In this document: positions 10,576 to 20,722 of the stretch, piece after piece
How the letters are laid out: every line of letters begins with the position of its first letter
How positions within the stretch are numbered: the stretch's first letter is position 1
Program-made: the position numbers and the translations under genes
Notes under the pieces: generated by a model
Databases searched by the model: none
Seen by the model: the letters and a program-made list of their open reading frames with translations, nothing else
What the model was told of the DNA's origin: nothing
Assembly: GCA_027946375.1 (NCBI GenBank)
Contig: JAPEUT010000117.1
Coordinates: 1 to 64,000 of the forward strand
Length of the DNA stretch: 64,000 bases
DNA from: Neodidymelliopsis sp. IMI 364377
Lineage: Eukaryota > Ascomycota > Dothideomycetes > Pleosporales > Didymellaceae
Direction: 5' to 3'

Positions 10576-11643
10576 TCACGTCCCTCCCAAACGCCCTCCG
10601 ACCCAGAACCCACCCATCCACAACACACCCCAGAGCGGCTGCGCGAATGCCCTCAGAACTGCCGGCCCAGGACAAGTCCCAGTTAGCCCCCATCCGATCC
10701 CAAACGCTGCAGCACCAGCCACGAAGTTGAAATCGACATCCTTGATTGTTTTCGTCGGCAGTTCAAAAGTCTTCGCAAACGTCGGCGGCACGCTGAAGCC
10801 CTTCCATCGGATGGTGACAAGATTTGGCACTACGCCGAAGAGTATGACAAGCGCGAGGGAGGGGTCCCAGGCATGCATGACAGGGAATGAGAGGAATGAT
10901 GTGACTTTGGCAGGATGTGCCATGCCAGAGACGTGTAGACCGAGAGCGAAGAGAAGTCCAGTGAAGAATTGGGTTGTTGCTCTCGCTGGTTCCTGAGAGT
11001 CTGGGGCTGCTTTCTCGTCGTTTACGAGGGTGGACGTGGCTCGGGCGACCAGATTTGGTATGGTTCGAGCGGCCAGGATGGTAGTTGTTGCGAGGAAAGC
11101 AAGAAATGCGGTGGTTGTAAAAGATGGGAGGACGGGAGTGTAGCACGGTACATCACCAGGGCAGGCGTCGGTGTAGAGACTTGGATGTACGAGGTGGTGT
11201 GTGATAAGAGCCACGCTGAAGAATGTCGCGACAGCGACTGCAGAACGGCCACTCAGCCTAGAAAGTCCGCAGAGCATGTGTCCAGATGTGCAGCCATTCG
11301 ATGCCTGCAGTAAGTCAGTCTTTGCCTACTTGTGTTGACAAACATCTAAACATACCTTAGTGCCCCACCCAACCAAAGCCGCAACACCTGTCGTGAACAA
11401 CGCAGATTGCACTGTAATCGAGGCTGACGGATACCTGGTGATCAATTCAGGAACCAGCAGCTTCAGTGGTAGGTAGCTGGCCGCCATGCCGGTGAAAAAA
11501 GCCAACAGCTCCACCGTCGGCGCATTGACAAGTCGTCTGAGATAGCCTGAAAGGCCAAGGATATTGCCATTCTGATAGAGGAGGTTGCTGGTGGCTTGAT
11601 GCAGCAGCACAGCGCCAACAGTCGTTTCGATGGGAGTGAACAT
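10576..11643 (-). CDS. YeeE/YedE-type (sulfur transport) membrane protein
   Basis: Exons 11643-11356 and 11304-10576 (intron 51 bp); 338 aa. It is very hydrophobic, with about eight or nine predicted membrane segments in two related halves. Two hallmark motifs of the YeeE/YedE family (bacterial TsuA takes up thiosulfate) are present: GWGTKASNGCTSGHMLCG across the exon junction (Cys101, Cys108) and GIGWGLTGTCPGPA near the C-terminus (Cys ~307). In bacteria these cysteines line the thiosulfate path. Fungal members are common but their substrate is not well established, so thiosulfate or another sulfur compound is an inference. No sulfur-metabolism gene is adjacent. Confidence 0.85.
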
Positions 11644-13024
11644 GCGTACTACCTCCAGGCTTTGCAGATTGAATTGACATTGAACTCATTCAAAGATCAA
11701 ACAAAGCACAATGACGGGTGACAGGAGAAAGAAATAACACAAGGCACAATAGTGTACCAGACTTGCCATCTACGGCTTTTCAAACGGCGTACTTACCGTC
11801 GTAAATGGCTCCTAAACCCGGGCCTTGCTGGAGCCATCTCTTACACTCGTCGCCGGGCGATCCTAACAACGTACTCTCACCAATCGCAAAATTCAGCAGT
11901 TTCGCTAGTCGGCGAGCTTGGGCGACAAGTGCAATTCAACCCGGATTGCAGTTCTCCGCGAAGCGCAGACGGTTTAGTGGCGTCCTTTCACACGTCCCCA
12001 TCAAGACTAGCTTGCACCCTGAACGTGGTTCGCGCGTGGTGGCAGACACAAGCGGGACCTCGCCGACACTGGACTGGTTGCTGTGGGCGAAATGCGCAAG
12101 GCTGATGACTGACGCTGTGTGGTCGCCGTTGTGCAATGCGTTTCAGGTATGCACATCGCGTGATTGTGGGTCGCCCAGCGGTGAAGTGTGCGTGGACGTC
12201 GCCGACTGTGCAGAGACGCCGACGCTGGTGGTGAGATTTGAAAGCATTTGCACTGCGTGTTGACGATGATTGTGGGTGACGGCGAGCAAGTGGAGGATGC
12301 TCCGGAGATTGTGTGTCAGTGGTCTGGAATATCTCGAGTAGAAAACATTGGTCTGATCGGCGCCTTCCTCAACACGACGGCATCCAACGCAGCAACATCA
12401 CCTTACTGCATTCTTAGCAGCCAGACGGACGAAAGATTGACATTAAACACACCAAAATAATCCACATACCTGACCGTTCATGAATCCGATGCAAATCTAC
12501 TATTCGTGCAGATGAATCAGGACCGGTATTGACAGGCACAACATCGGTGTGCAGCCTCACGCATTCAGTTCGCAAATGCCGTGCTGCTTAGACGAGCGGT
12601 ATTACTACTGAAGTGCTGGACCTCACCGACCACTCCCACTGCAGCCTTTCAGCACGACCATAGTATGTCCCACACCCCGCATCGGAGAGAAGCAAGAACG
12701 CTGTGCAACGGGCGATTGCTCGCGTGGCAGCCCTGGGCCGTTACACAGGTGCTTACGTCGGCGAGCTCATGCGTAAACATCGAACCATTCACACATATAC
12801 TCGGACCTTCCTTGCATGATGTTGCAGGCTGCGACATTTATGTGTATGATTAGGTAGATCCTTGCTCAAGTCTTCGCACTCGCATTCTCGTAATCCCGTT
12901 GTTGATATCGTACATGGTAGAAACGCTCTGGATATCCCACTCCTCAACGCCGTAAGCCTGTCCCATGCTGTGTAACAACAGCACCCAGTCAATTTGAAAC
13001 TCCAAAACTGCATCCCAACTTCCT
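11644..13024. other. Intergenic, 1381 bp
   Basis: Promoter of the YeeE-type gene and 3' flank of MOB1. Open frames up to 152 codons (11805-12263) are present, but their composition is not protein-like and no motif was recognised. No repeats or RNA genes seen. Confidence 0.45.
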
Positions 13025-14357
13025 CTAGTCACTCCTCAACATGCTCTCCACAAGGTCACCCAACGGACCCCAAAAATCCTTGCTCCCGTTTGCCAACCCA
13101 TGCTCGTCGATGAACAGCACATAGTGCTTGAAGCTGGTGTTGAGGTGAGGCTCAAGACCCAGCTCGATGATGACTGGGTAGTGGTGGCAGTAAATGTGCG
13201 CGTAGACGCGGTACAGGCGCTTGAACATGTTGCGGATCAGGGACGGGAAGGTCTTGGGGAATGGAACACCAATGCGGCTTGGGAACATCTGCTCGTTGTC
13301 GACGTTGGACTGCACCCATGCCATGAGGTGCTCAATGTACTCAGGTGCAGGCATCTTGGTGGGTCGCTTGTAGTTCTCGCTATCCTGCCAGAGGTATTCG
13401 AATCTGATCGTGTCAGCCAAAGCATCGTTGGAAACAATTCTTGCAATTCTTGACATACTCGTCTGTTGCCTTCATCTCAGGACAGCTTTGTGGAGAGCAA
13501 AACTCTGTGATGGATCCGTACAGCAGGTTGATCTGGTTGTAGAAGTCGACAACTGCTAAGAGTAAGCTTGAGCTCCCTTTGTCTTTTCAGCAGCACCCAC
13601 TGTTGACAGCGAGCCACTCGTCCTTGTCTTCGCCCTCAGGCAGCTTCACTGCCTTCCTCAGACTGCCACTGCCGAGTGTCGCTTCCGCATATTGCTTCAA
13701 TTGCCAGCTGCTTGTGCCTCGATTCGACTTCTGCGGCTTGAACGGTGCACGCGTGCGCGGGTTACTAAAAAGAGAAGAAAGTAAGTCAGGGTTCGAAACA
13801 TAATTGTTGTTGCGATGTGAATCCACTGGTGGCCTTGGTCTAGGTTTCAGATTGTTGTTGGGAGTACGAAGCTGTTGGCGAGAGTCCATGGCGGTATTTT
13901 TTGTGGGTTCGGTCGGTGTTGAAGCGTTGCTGCCACCAAAGACGAGGCAATACGAGTGATTGTCAGGCTGGCGCGGAGGCTGCTTCACTGGCGGTCTGGG
14001 TAGCTCTCGACCTCGCGCAACAGGAGCATCATGCGCAGCCAGTGCTCTGGTCAGTGCATTGCCAGACTGCGGCAACTTCAATGCTTCCCCGAGCCTTTGC
14101 AGTGGGCTTTTGTATGTCTCCTTTGGCATCGCCAAGCTCGCCAGCAAAGCCTTCTCGTCGCAGCCCTCTGGATTCCGTAGCCATATTCCCCCGACTAAGC
14201 CGTGTTCCTGGTGGTCGTGTAGATCGAGGCGGAGGTTCATGCAGCTCTGGCTCTGGACGAATGTGGATACGGGGGAGATGGGCTTGGGCTTCGCAGGATA
14301 CACGGACTGAATACTGGAAGGGGAGGAGACGAACATTGTGGTTATGAAGTTTGACAT
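13025..14357 (-). CDS. MOB1: MOB1 kinase activator (Mob1/phocein)
   Basis: Preferred model: exons 14357-14335, 13764-13601, 13552-13459 and 13403-13025; 219 aa, the usual Mob1 length. The first exon encodes MSNFITT, which joins directly to NPRTRAPFKPQKSNRGT, the standard Mob1 N-terminus. Family motifs: GSGSLRKAVKLPEGED, VDFYNQINLLYGSITEFC, the zinc-site CSPQSCPEM, EYLWQD, FPKTFPSLIRNMFKRLYRVYAHIYCHHY. Mob1 binds and activates NDR-type kinases (Dbf2/Sid2) in mitotic exit and septation. The first intron (13765-14334) is 570 bp, ten times the local norm, divisible by three and free of in-frame stops. A retained-intron isoform with a 190-residue insert near the N-terminus is therefore possible. 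The other introns are 48 and 55 bp. Confidence 0.9.
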
Positions 14358-14850
14358 TGCGTTTGCACTTGGTTTGTCAGGTATATAGATCAGAAGTGTC
14401 GTGTGCCGTCTGTCATCGCATTCCAGTGGTTAGCCAGGAGACAATGAGGGGTAGAACAGCAAGAATGCAGGCACTCACGATGTGTGTTCGGCAAGCGGCT
14501 TATAAAGGCGCAAGGAGTGTGAGTTTCAAAGGTGAACCGAGAGCAAACGAAGGAACGAAGAGAAGGGTGCGTGTTGTGTATCTGAGTGACGTTGGTCTGG
14601 ACTGTGTGGAGACACTGTTTTGGTGTTTAGACCCTAACTGATCTCCATCGCGACTGCCCGGACACGGGCCAATGACGCAAGCACGTGGAGCTTACCTTTG
14701 ATCAAAACACTTTATCAAGGTTGCACCACTTTGATCAAACTCGAAAAGATAAGATGCTCAACTGTAAAATGCTATTCTAGGGTCTAGGGATATAAAAATA
14801 CTGGCGATTACAACCTTTGCTGCGCTAATCCACCGTCAAACAATACTCGC
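14358..14850. other. Intergenic, 493 bp, MOB1 upstream region
   Basis: Lies upstream of MOB1 and downstream of the GH63-type gene. It holds two perfect TTTGATCAAA palindromes (separate entry). A 96-codon open frame at 14351-14641 looks like chance. Confidence 0.5.
14697..14739. repeat. Repeated palindrome TTTGATCAAA
   Basis: Perfect copies at 14697-14706 and 14730-14739, with a degenerate copy (TTTATCAAGG) at 14711-14720 between them. They sit 340-380 bp upstream of the MOB1 ATG. This looks like a cluster of binding sites for a dimeric factor, which I cannot name. Confidence 0.4.
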
Positions 14851-17800
14851 TCACTTGCTGAAGTACTCGTCCTGCTCGAAGTACTCGCTGCGCTCCTTGT
14901 GGCCGTTGGACTTTGCTTTCGAGCCCACTCTCCCCCTTGGCCTCTCATTTGCGCCGTCGACTGAAGTCTCAAACTCGTCTGGCTCGTACTCCTGCATGCC
15001 GGTCTTGACACGCTCCAGCTGACCGCTGACGTAGTGGTTGAATCTCTCTTCAATCTCCTTCTTCGCCTGGATGGCATCTTCGTCGAGATAGCCGACAGAG
15101 TTCTTTCGCCTGACAGGGCTGACCGGATCCTCGTCGTCGCCGTTGATGCTAGTCTCGTAGTCGCTGCGGAATCCGATGCTGCGTGTTGTCGAGGATCGGC
15201 GGAGGTTGGAGGGCTTCTTCGGCCTGGGTCCGCTGCTAAGGACGTCGTCGAAGTAGTGGGCCGCGGCAGCAGTAGGTGTGCGTGGTGTCTGTGGTAGTCG
15301 GCAAGTCATGCTACGTGATGTTAGTCTTCGCAGTCGCGTGTTAAAGGCATCAACTTACCCAGTGTCGTGAATCATCTTCGCGATCAAGCCGGTCCAGCCG
15401 CACTGATGAGTCGCACCTAGTCCACGGCCAGAGTCGCCGTCGAAGAACTCGTGGAACCACATGTAGTCCTTCCAGTTTGGATCGTAATCCAACATCTGGT
15501 TGCCGTCGTTGATGGCCCTTCTACCGTCATCACCGCGGGCAAACAGATGTTGAAGACGATGTTGAATCTCTTCGGCAACATGTCCCAGATGCATGTAGTC
15601 GCCCGAGCCAACAGGACATTCCACCTTCAGCTCATTGCCGTAGTACAGGTGGAATCGCTGACATGACTCAATCAGCAGGAAGTTGACTGCCAGCCAGATA
15701 GGGCCACGCCAGTTACTGTTGCCTCCAAAGAGGCCACTGTCCGAGTCACCGGGAAGGTAGCTGACCTGGTAGCGTTGGCCGTTGACGTCCATGGAGTATG
15801 GGTGGTCCTTGTGGTACTTGGACAGAGAACGAATACCGTGGTCAGCAAAAAACTCATCCTCGTCCAACATGCGCTGCATGATGCGCTTGAGCCGATCTTC
15901 ACTGACAAGAGACAACAGCATGCGATTGCCCTGACCGCGCTTCTTCATCGATGCGATATTGCGCTGAGCAGTCTCGGGGCGGTTGTTGATGAACCACTCG
16001 ACTCGCTTCTTGAAGTTGGGCAGTCTGTTGATGACTTCGGGCTCCAGGGTCAGGGTCGCGTATAGAGGAATAAGACCAACCAAAGAGCGGACAGGCATCT
16101 GCTGGCTCCATGGGCCACCCCACGAAATGGCGTCGTAGTAGAAGCCGTCCTCCTCGTTCCACAAAGGCTTAGCCTCGCCACCGCTGCGATACTGCATAGC
16201 GTCGCTGATCATGATGAAATGCTCAAAGAACTTGGAAGCCATGTCTTCGTAGATGCGACGACGCTTGGCAAGTTCTAAGCAGATGTTGAGCATGTTCAAA
16301 CAGTAGAAGCCCATCCAGCCAGTGCTGTCGGCTTGCTCCAGAACACCACCGGTAGGCAGAGGATCGGATCGGTTGAAGATACCAATGTTGTCGAGTCCGA
16401 GGAAACCGCCTTCGAAAATGTTCTTGCCGTCGGCATCTTTACGATTGACCCACCAAGTGAAGTTTAACAGCAGCTTCTGGAAGACGCGCTCAAGACAGTC
16501 AAAGTCCTCACGGCCGTACATCTTGCGCTCGATCTTGAACACACGGAAGAGCGCCCAGGCGTGGACGGGAGGGTTGACGTCGCCAAAGTTCCATTCGTAC
16601 GCTGGAAGCTGACCGTTGGGATGCATGGACCATTCACGAGTGAAGAGATCCAGTTGCTTCTTGGCGAAGTCGGGATCAATCATGGCGAGCGGAATGCAGT
16701 GGAACGCACTGTCCCAAGCAGCGAAGAAGGGATATTCCCATGAGTCCGGCATTGACACGATGTCGTCCAGATACATGTGCTTCCACTCCTTGTTGCGGAT
16801 CGCTTTCCGTTCCGGCGGTGGAGGAGGCATGCTTGGGTCACCGTTTGCCCACTGATCCCAGACGAAATGGTAGTACTGCTTGCACCACAGCATACCTGAA
16901 AAGGCCTGGCGCTGGATGTTGCGCAGGTCATCGGCCATGGGAAGAGGGCTGATGCGGTAGTAGAACTCGTCCGCCTCGGCGCGGCGCTGCTCCATGATAT
17001 CGTCGAACAGTTCTTCGTCCAGGAAGCCCTCGTTCCTCAGCGACAGCCTGAAACGCACGACAGCGCACTCTCCTGAAGGAACACCCTCGTCTTCGTCAAA
17101 AGCATACCAAGCTGCAGCCTTGGTACCAACATGTTCAGGGTTGACAGTATCCGTCTTGTTGTTCACGATGCGCTCGTGGATACCGTCCTTCACATACGGG
17201 GTCTTGTTTTCGACCTTCCACAGTTTCTTGTAGTTGGTGTCGTTGTCTGTGAAAAGCAACTCAGGCTGCACGTCGTCTCCGCTCGATCCAACACCAGGAG
17301 AAGGCGAGAGCTGGAAGAAGCGGTCTCCAAGTTTGTGGTGTGTCGACCGGGCTGTGGTTGGGCCGACCTTGCGAATCGACGGCTTCTTCTCTGCATCTTC
17401 GCGTCCCCAAGCCCAGGTGTTGCGGAAAAACATATGGGGGACGATGTGGAGTGGAGCTGCGTCTGGTCCACGGTTGTAAGCTGTTACACGGAAGAGAAGC
17501 TCGTCTGGGTTGTCTGCCTCCTTTGCAGTCTCGATGAAGATGTCAAAGTACCGGTCATCATCGAAGATGCCAGTGTCGGTGATGTTGTATTCCTTCTCGA
17601 GCCTGTTGCGTTTCGCATTCTCCTTGATAAGATCTTCGTATGGGAATTTGCGCTGGGGCAGCTTGTAGAGGAATTTCATGTACGAGTGCTGTGTTTTTGT
17701 CAGTAGTGAACCATGTTTGAGACGAGTGACGTACAGTTGGTGTGTTGTCGAGGTGGAAGTGAGCCTCCTTGAGCGACTCGCCGTGGTTACCCTGGGGGTT

Positions 17801-18309
17801 GGACAGACCGAAGAGGCGCTCCTTGAGAAAGTCACTATAAAAGTCAGTATGTTTACAATCTCACGTAGCTGTCGACATACTCTTCTCCGTTCCAGAAGGC
17901 GAAGGTGATGTTCTGGAAGCCATGTGTGTCAGAAACACCAGCAATACCGTCCTCACCCCAACGGAAGGCACGCGATCGTGCCATGTCGTGCGTGAAGTCT
18001 GGGCTCAATCAGCAATAGCAATGACGTGAAGCTGGCGTGTACATACGACTCCAGGCGTCTCCATCATGGCTGCACAGACGGTTAGTATTGTACAGCCTCA
18101 GCAGCAGGCAGAGCACTTACGAGTAGTCTTCGCGGACTGGAGCATGTTAGCAGATATCAAGCAGAGCATTCCGTCGAAGACTGACCTGTAGCCCACTGCC
18201 TTTCGGCAGTGTAGGGTCCCCATCGCTTCCAGTAAGCAGTGCGCTCACGGTCCTCCTTGAGGCGCTTCTCCTCCTCGCAGAGGTACTCCTGGTTCTCAAT
18301 GAGGACCAT
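14851..18309 (-). CDS. GH63-type glucosidase family protein (yeast YMR196W type)
   Basis: Seven exons: 18309-18186, 18136-18121 (16 nt), 18069-18047 (23 nt), 17998-17881, 17834-17735, 17688-15359 and 15310-14851; introns 46-51 bp; 1056 aa. The start MVLIENQEYL is the first ATG that opens the frame. The large exon carries the catalytic (alpha/alpha)6-barrel region of GH63-like enzymes, with tracts such as WGREDAEKKPS, PYEWNFGDVNPPVHAW and GPIWLAVNFLLIE. The ~150-residue C-terminal tail is basic, polar and probably disordered. There is no signal peptide or membrane segment, so it differs from ER glucosidase I and is likely cytosolic, like the roughly 1,090-aa yeast YMR196W product of unknown role. 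The substrate is unknown; an alpha-glucoside is the family expectation. Confidence 0.87.
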
Positions 18310-19471
18310 GGTGAATGTATGCTGCAGTGAGGTGTAGGAGCTGTCGATGCAACAGGCAATGAGTGAGGTGCGCGGCTCAGCGCGATAGGCGGTGTCGATG
18401 TGGGTACGAAGGCAATAGACAGGTAATTATGCAGCTAACGTCGCAAGAGAAAAAGGATGGAACAGGAAGAATAGAGCGATCCTAGCCGTGGGCTGTGAGG
18501 CTGCTGCAAAAGGAATTCTCAATGCTTGAGACGATGTATGGAGAAGAGAGGCAAGTCAACAACACGCTACAAGAGATTTTGGAGGCGGCGCCAACATTTA
18601 CTTCCTGCCGCAGGCACGAACGCATGCAGGAACTCCGTTGGTGAGTTCCTACGATGTCATAATAGGCCCGTGCCAGCGGGTCGTCCTTATCGACCATGCT
18701 GCAGCAGGGAAAGCGCTCACTTCCGATGCAGGAGGCCAGGCCCGGTCAAAGAGCCTCAATCACGATCCACGACTCGTAACGGCTTCTGTCGCAGCCATCT
18801 CGTGCCTCTCCACAGACGCTGCGCAGCCATCTGCGAGTTTTGCTGAATTGTTGAGCGCGCTTGTCGCGAAAATACCCATGATGTTGTAGCCGAACGCAGT
18901 AGCGGTTCCGAAAGGCCCACCCGGCAAGCTTGGACGCGGAGGGCGAGTCGACCTGGGGTGTGGAGATGGAACTCCATGGAGACAGCGCATCCATGCGCAC
19001 AGTATCACGGAGAAGTGGGGAGCTTGAGATTGCGATAGGGCTTCAAGATCTCCATGACCTGCACAGCCGTTGGGCCAGACATCCGCGCGCATGTTTGACC
19101 GTCCTCGCGTCGACACGTACATCGAGCTTACTCGGTCAACAATTTTCTCGTGCATTTCTAGTCGTGGAGAGCTTATCAGATGCAGGCGGAGCGTATCTAT
19201 TCACTCTAGACACCGTCCTAGACACACGTGCTCTGACTTTTGCGAGTCTTGCCAAAATTAAAATATCTACTGTGATTTCGACATGACAGGTTTGGAAACG
19301 CCTGTTCACGTGATTTGGTGTTGCATGTCATACGAGAGTGATAGACATTAATCGTACTAAGCATTGCGCGAGGTTATCCTATCATAATGTTCAGAGTTAC
19401 GTCACCTACAGCTTCGAGCCGGCACCCCTGAGGTCTTCTCAGTAGTCGCCCATTCGCTGCCAGCTGGTAAC
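18310..19471. other. Intergenic, 1162 bp
   Basis: Upstream region of the GH63-type gene and 3' flank of the dienelactone hydrolase. Open frames up to 131 codons on both strands lack motifs and overlap each other. A TTACGTCA half-CRE occurs near 19388. No gene supported. Confidence 0.45.
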
Positions 19472-20491
19472 TCACAAGTGCTTATGGAAGAAATCCAAGA
19501 CCAGCTTGTAGCCACGCTCATACTCCTTCTTGACCTTCTCCTGAGACAGGTCTCCGCGCGCCGCCATCCATCCATGCACCTGGTCAGGGAACCACTCCAC
19601 GACGTTGGGCACCTTGACTCCCTTCTGCCACTTCTCTACATCGTCCTTGGGCTCGTCGCCGGACGGCAGCATGATGTACGGGATGGTGATTCCAGGGGCG
19701 TCGTCTCCGGCAACCATGGCTGGGTGACATGCTGCTGCAGCCTTGAACTTGGTGTTCTCCATGGATGAGAGGTTGACAATCTGGCAAGTTGTTAGATTTG
19801 CACTGCCGAGTCACTGTGTAAAGACCATACCTTTCCACCCCAGCAAAAGCCAATAATGGCCCACTTCTCAATGCCCTTGCTCTTGCTCAGCTCATCGACA
19901 ATCTTGGGAATGCGAGGCAGCGTCTTGGGCGGCGCAGCCTGGTTTGAGAAGAACTCGCCGAGCTTCTTCTCCTTGTCTTTGTTGTCCGGGGGGTACCACG
20001 AGATGTCTGCTGGGCTTCCTTCAAAGAAATCTGGCATGAAGACTTGGTATTGCTGGTCCTTGTCGGTGTAGGCGAGAATGTCGGCGCCTTGAAGTGTTTG
20101 CGGGAAGAAGCCAAAGATGTCGTAGACAATCAAGATTCCTGTCTTTGCGTCCTTGGAACCAGTGGCATCTAGTATGTAGATTAGGTATAAAGCTCCAGGT
20201 GCTAGTGCAGGTAGCGAACATACATGTCTTGAGCCCGTCAGCCTGAATCCATTCACCCTTTTCTTTGTAGTCGCCGCCAGTAACGGCAGGTGTGTTACAG
20301 CATGCCTGCGACTGTGTGCTCTCTGTCGACATTCTTGCTGTTCGTGTCGATACGCGGGGTAGGTTAGGTGTAGCAAGTGGTGAACTTGAATTTGCAATTG
20401 AGGTGCGCTCGAGGGTTGAAATTAATGCTCGAGAAGCTGTTTTGGGGAGTGAGGAACGAGAAATCGATGTCGCACGAACAACTGCGCGCAT
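19472..20491 (-). CDS. Dienelactone hydrolase family protein
   Basis: Exons 20491-20224, 20168-19831 and 19780-19472 (introns 55 and 50 bp). The long form from the ATG at 20491 has 304 aa. An internal ATG at 20332 gives 251 aa, the usual length of the family. The alpha/beta hydrolase core has the Cys-Asp-His triad of the DLH family: nucleophile in GFCWGGK (C145, short-form numbering), Asp191 in LPSGDEP, His218 in DQVHGW. The extra 53 N-terminal residues are rich in Arg, Ser and Thr with almost no acidic residues and resemble a mitochondrial presequence. Two start sites could give mitochondrial and cytosolic forms. Family members hydrolyse small lactones or esters (yeast AIM2 belongs here); the real substrate is unknown. 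Confidence 0.85.
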
Positions 20492-20722
20492 TTCAATATG
20501 GAGAGGTATTTGTCAAGGTACTTACGTCGATCTGGTGGAGCTCGACATCCGAGCTACCCCGCTGCGATGATGTCACGCTGTGCAATCGACATGCGGTAGT
20601 TGCTGAAGGCCGGAAGCAGATACTAGATAATGCAGCTAAATTGTGGTTGCTGTGAGACGCCTTGCTAAGCTTTTGATCCTTGAGCATAATCTAATCTACC
20701 GTAAGCCTAGGCGAGACAGTGT

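Noticed and set aside
11752..12263. Overlapping 117- and 152-codon plus-strand frames
   Set aside because: Two frames overlap in the same direction, with no motif, signal peptide, splice structure or protein-like periodicity. Treated as intergenic.
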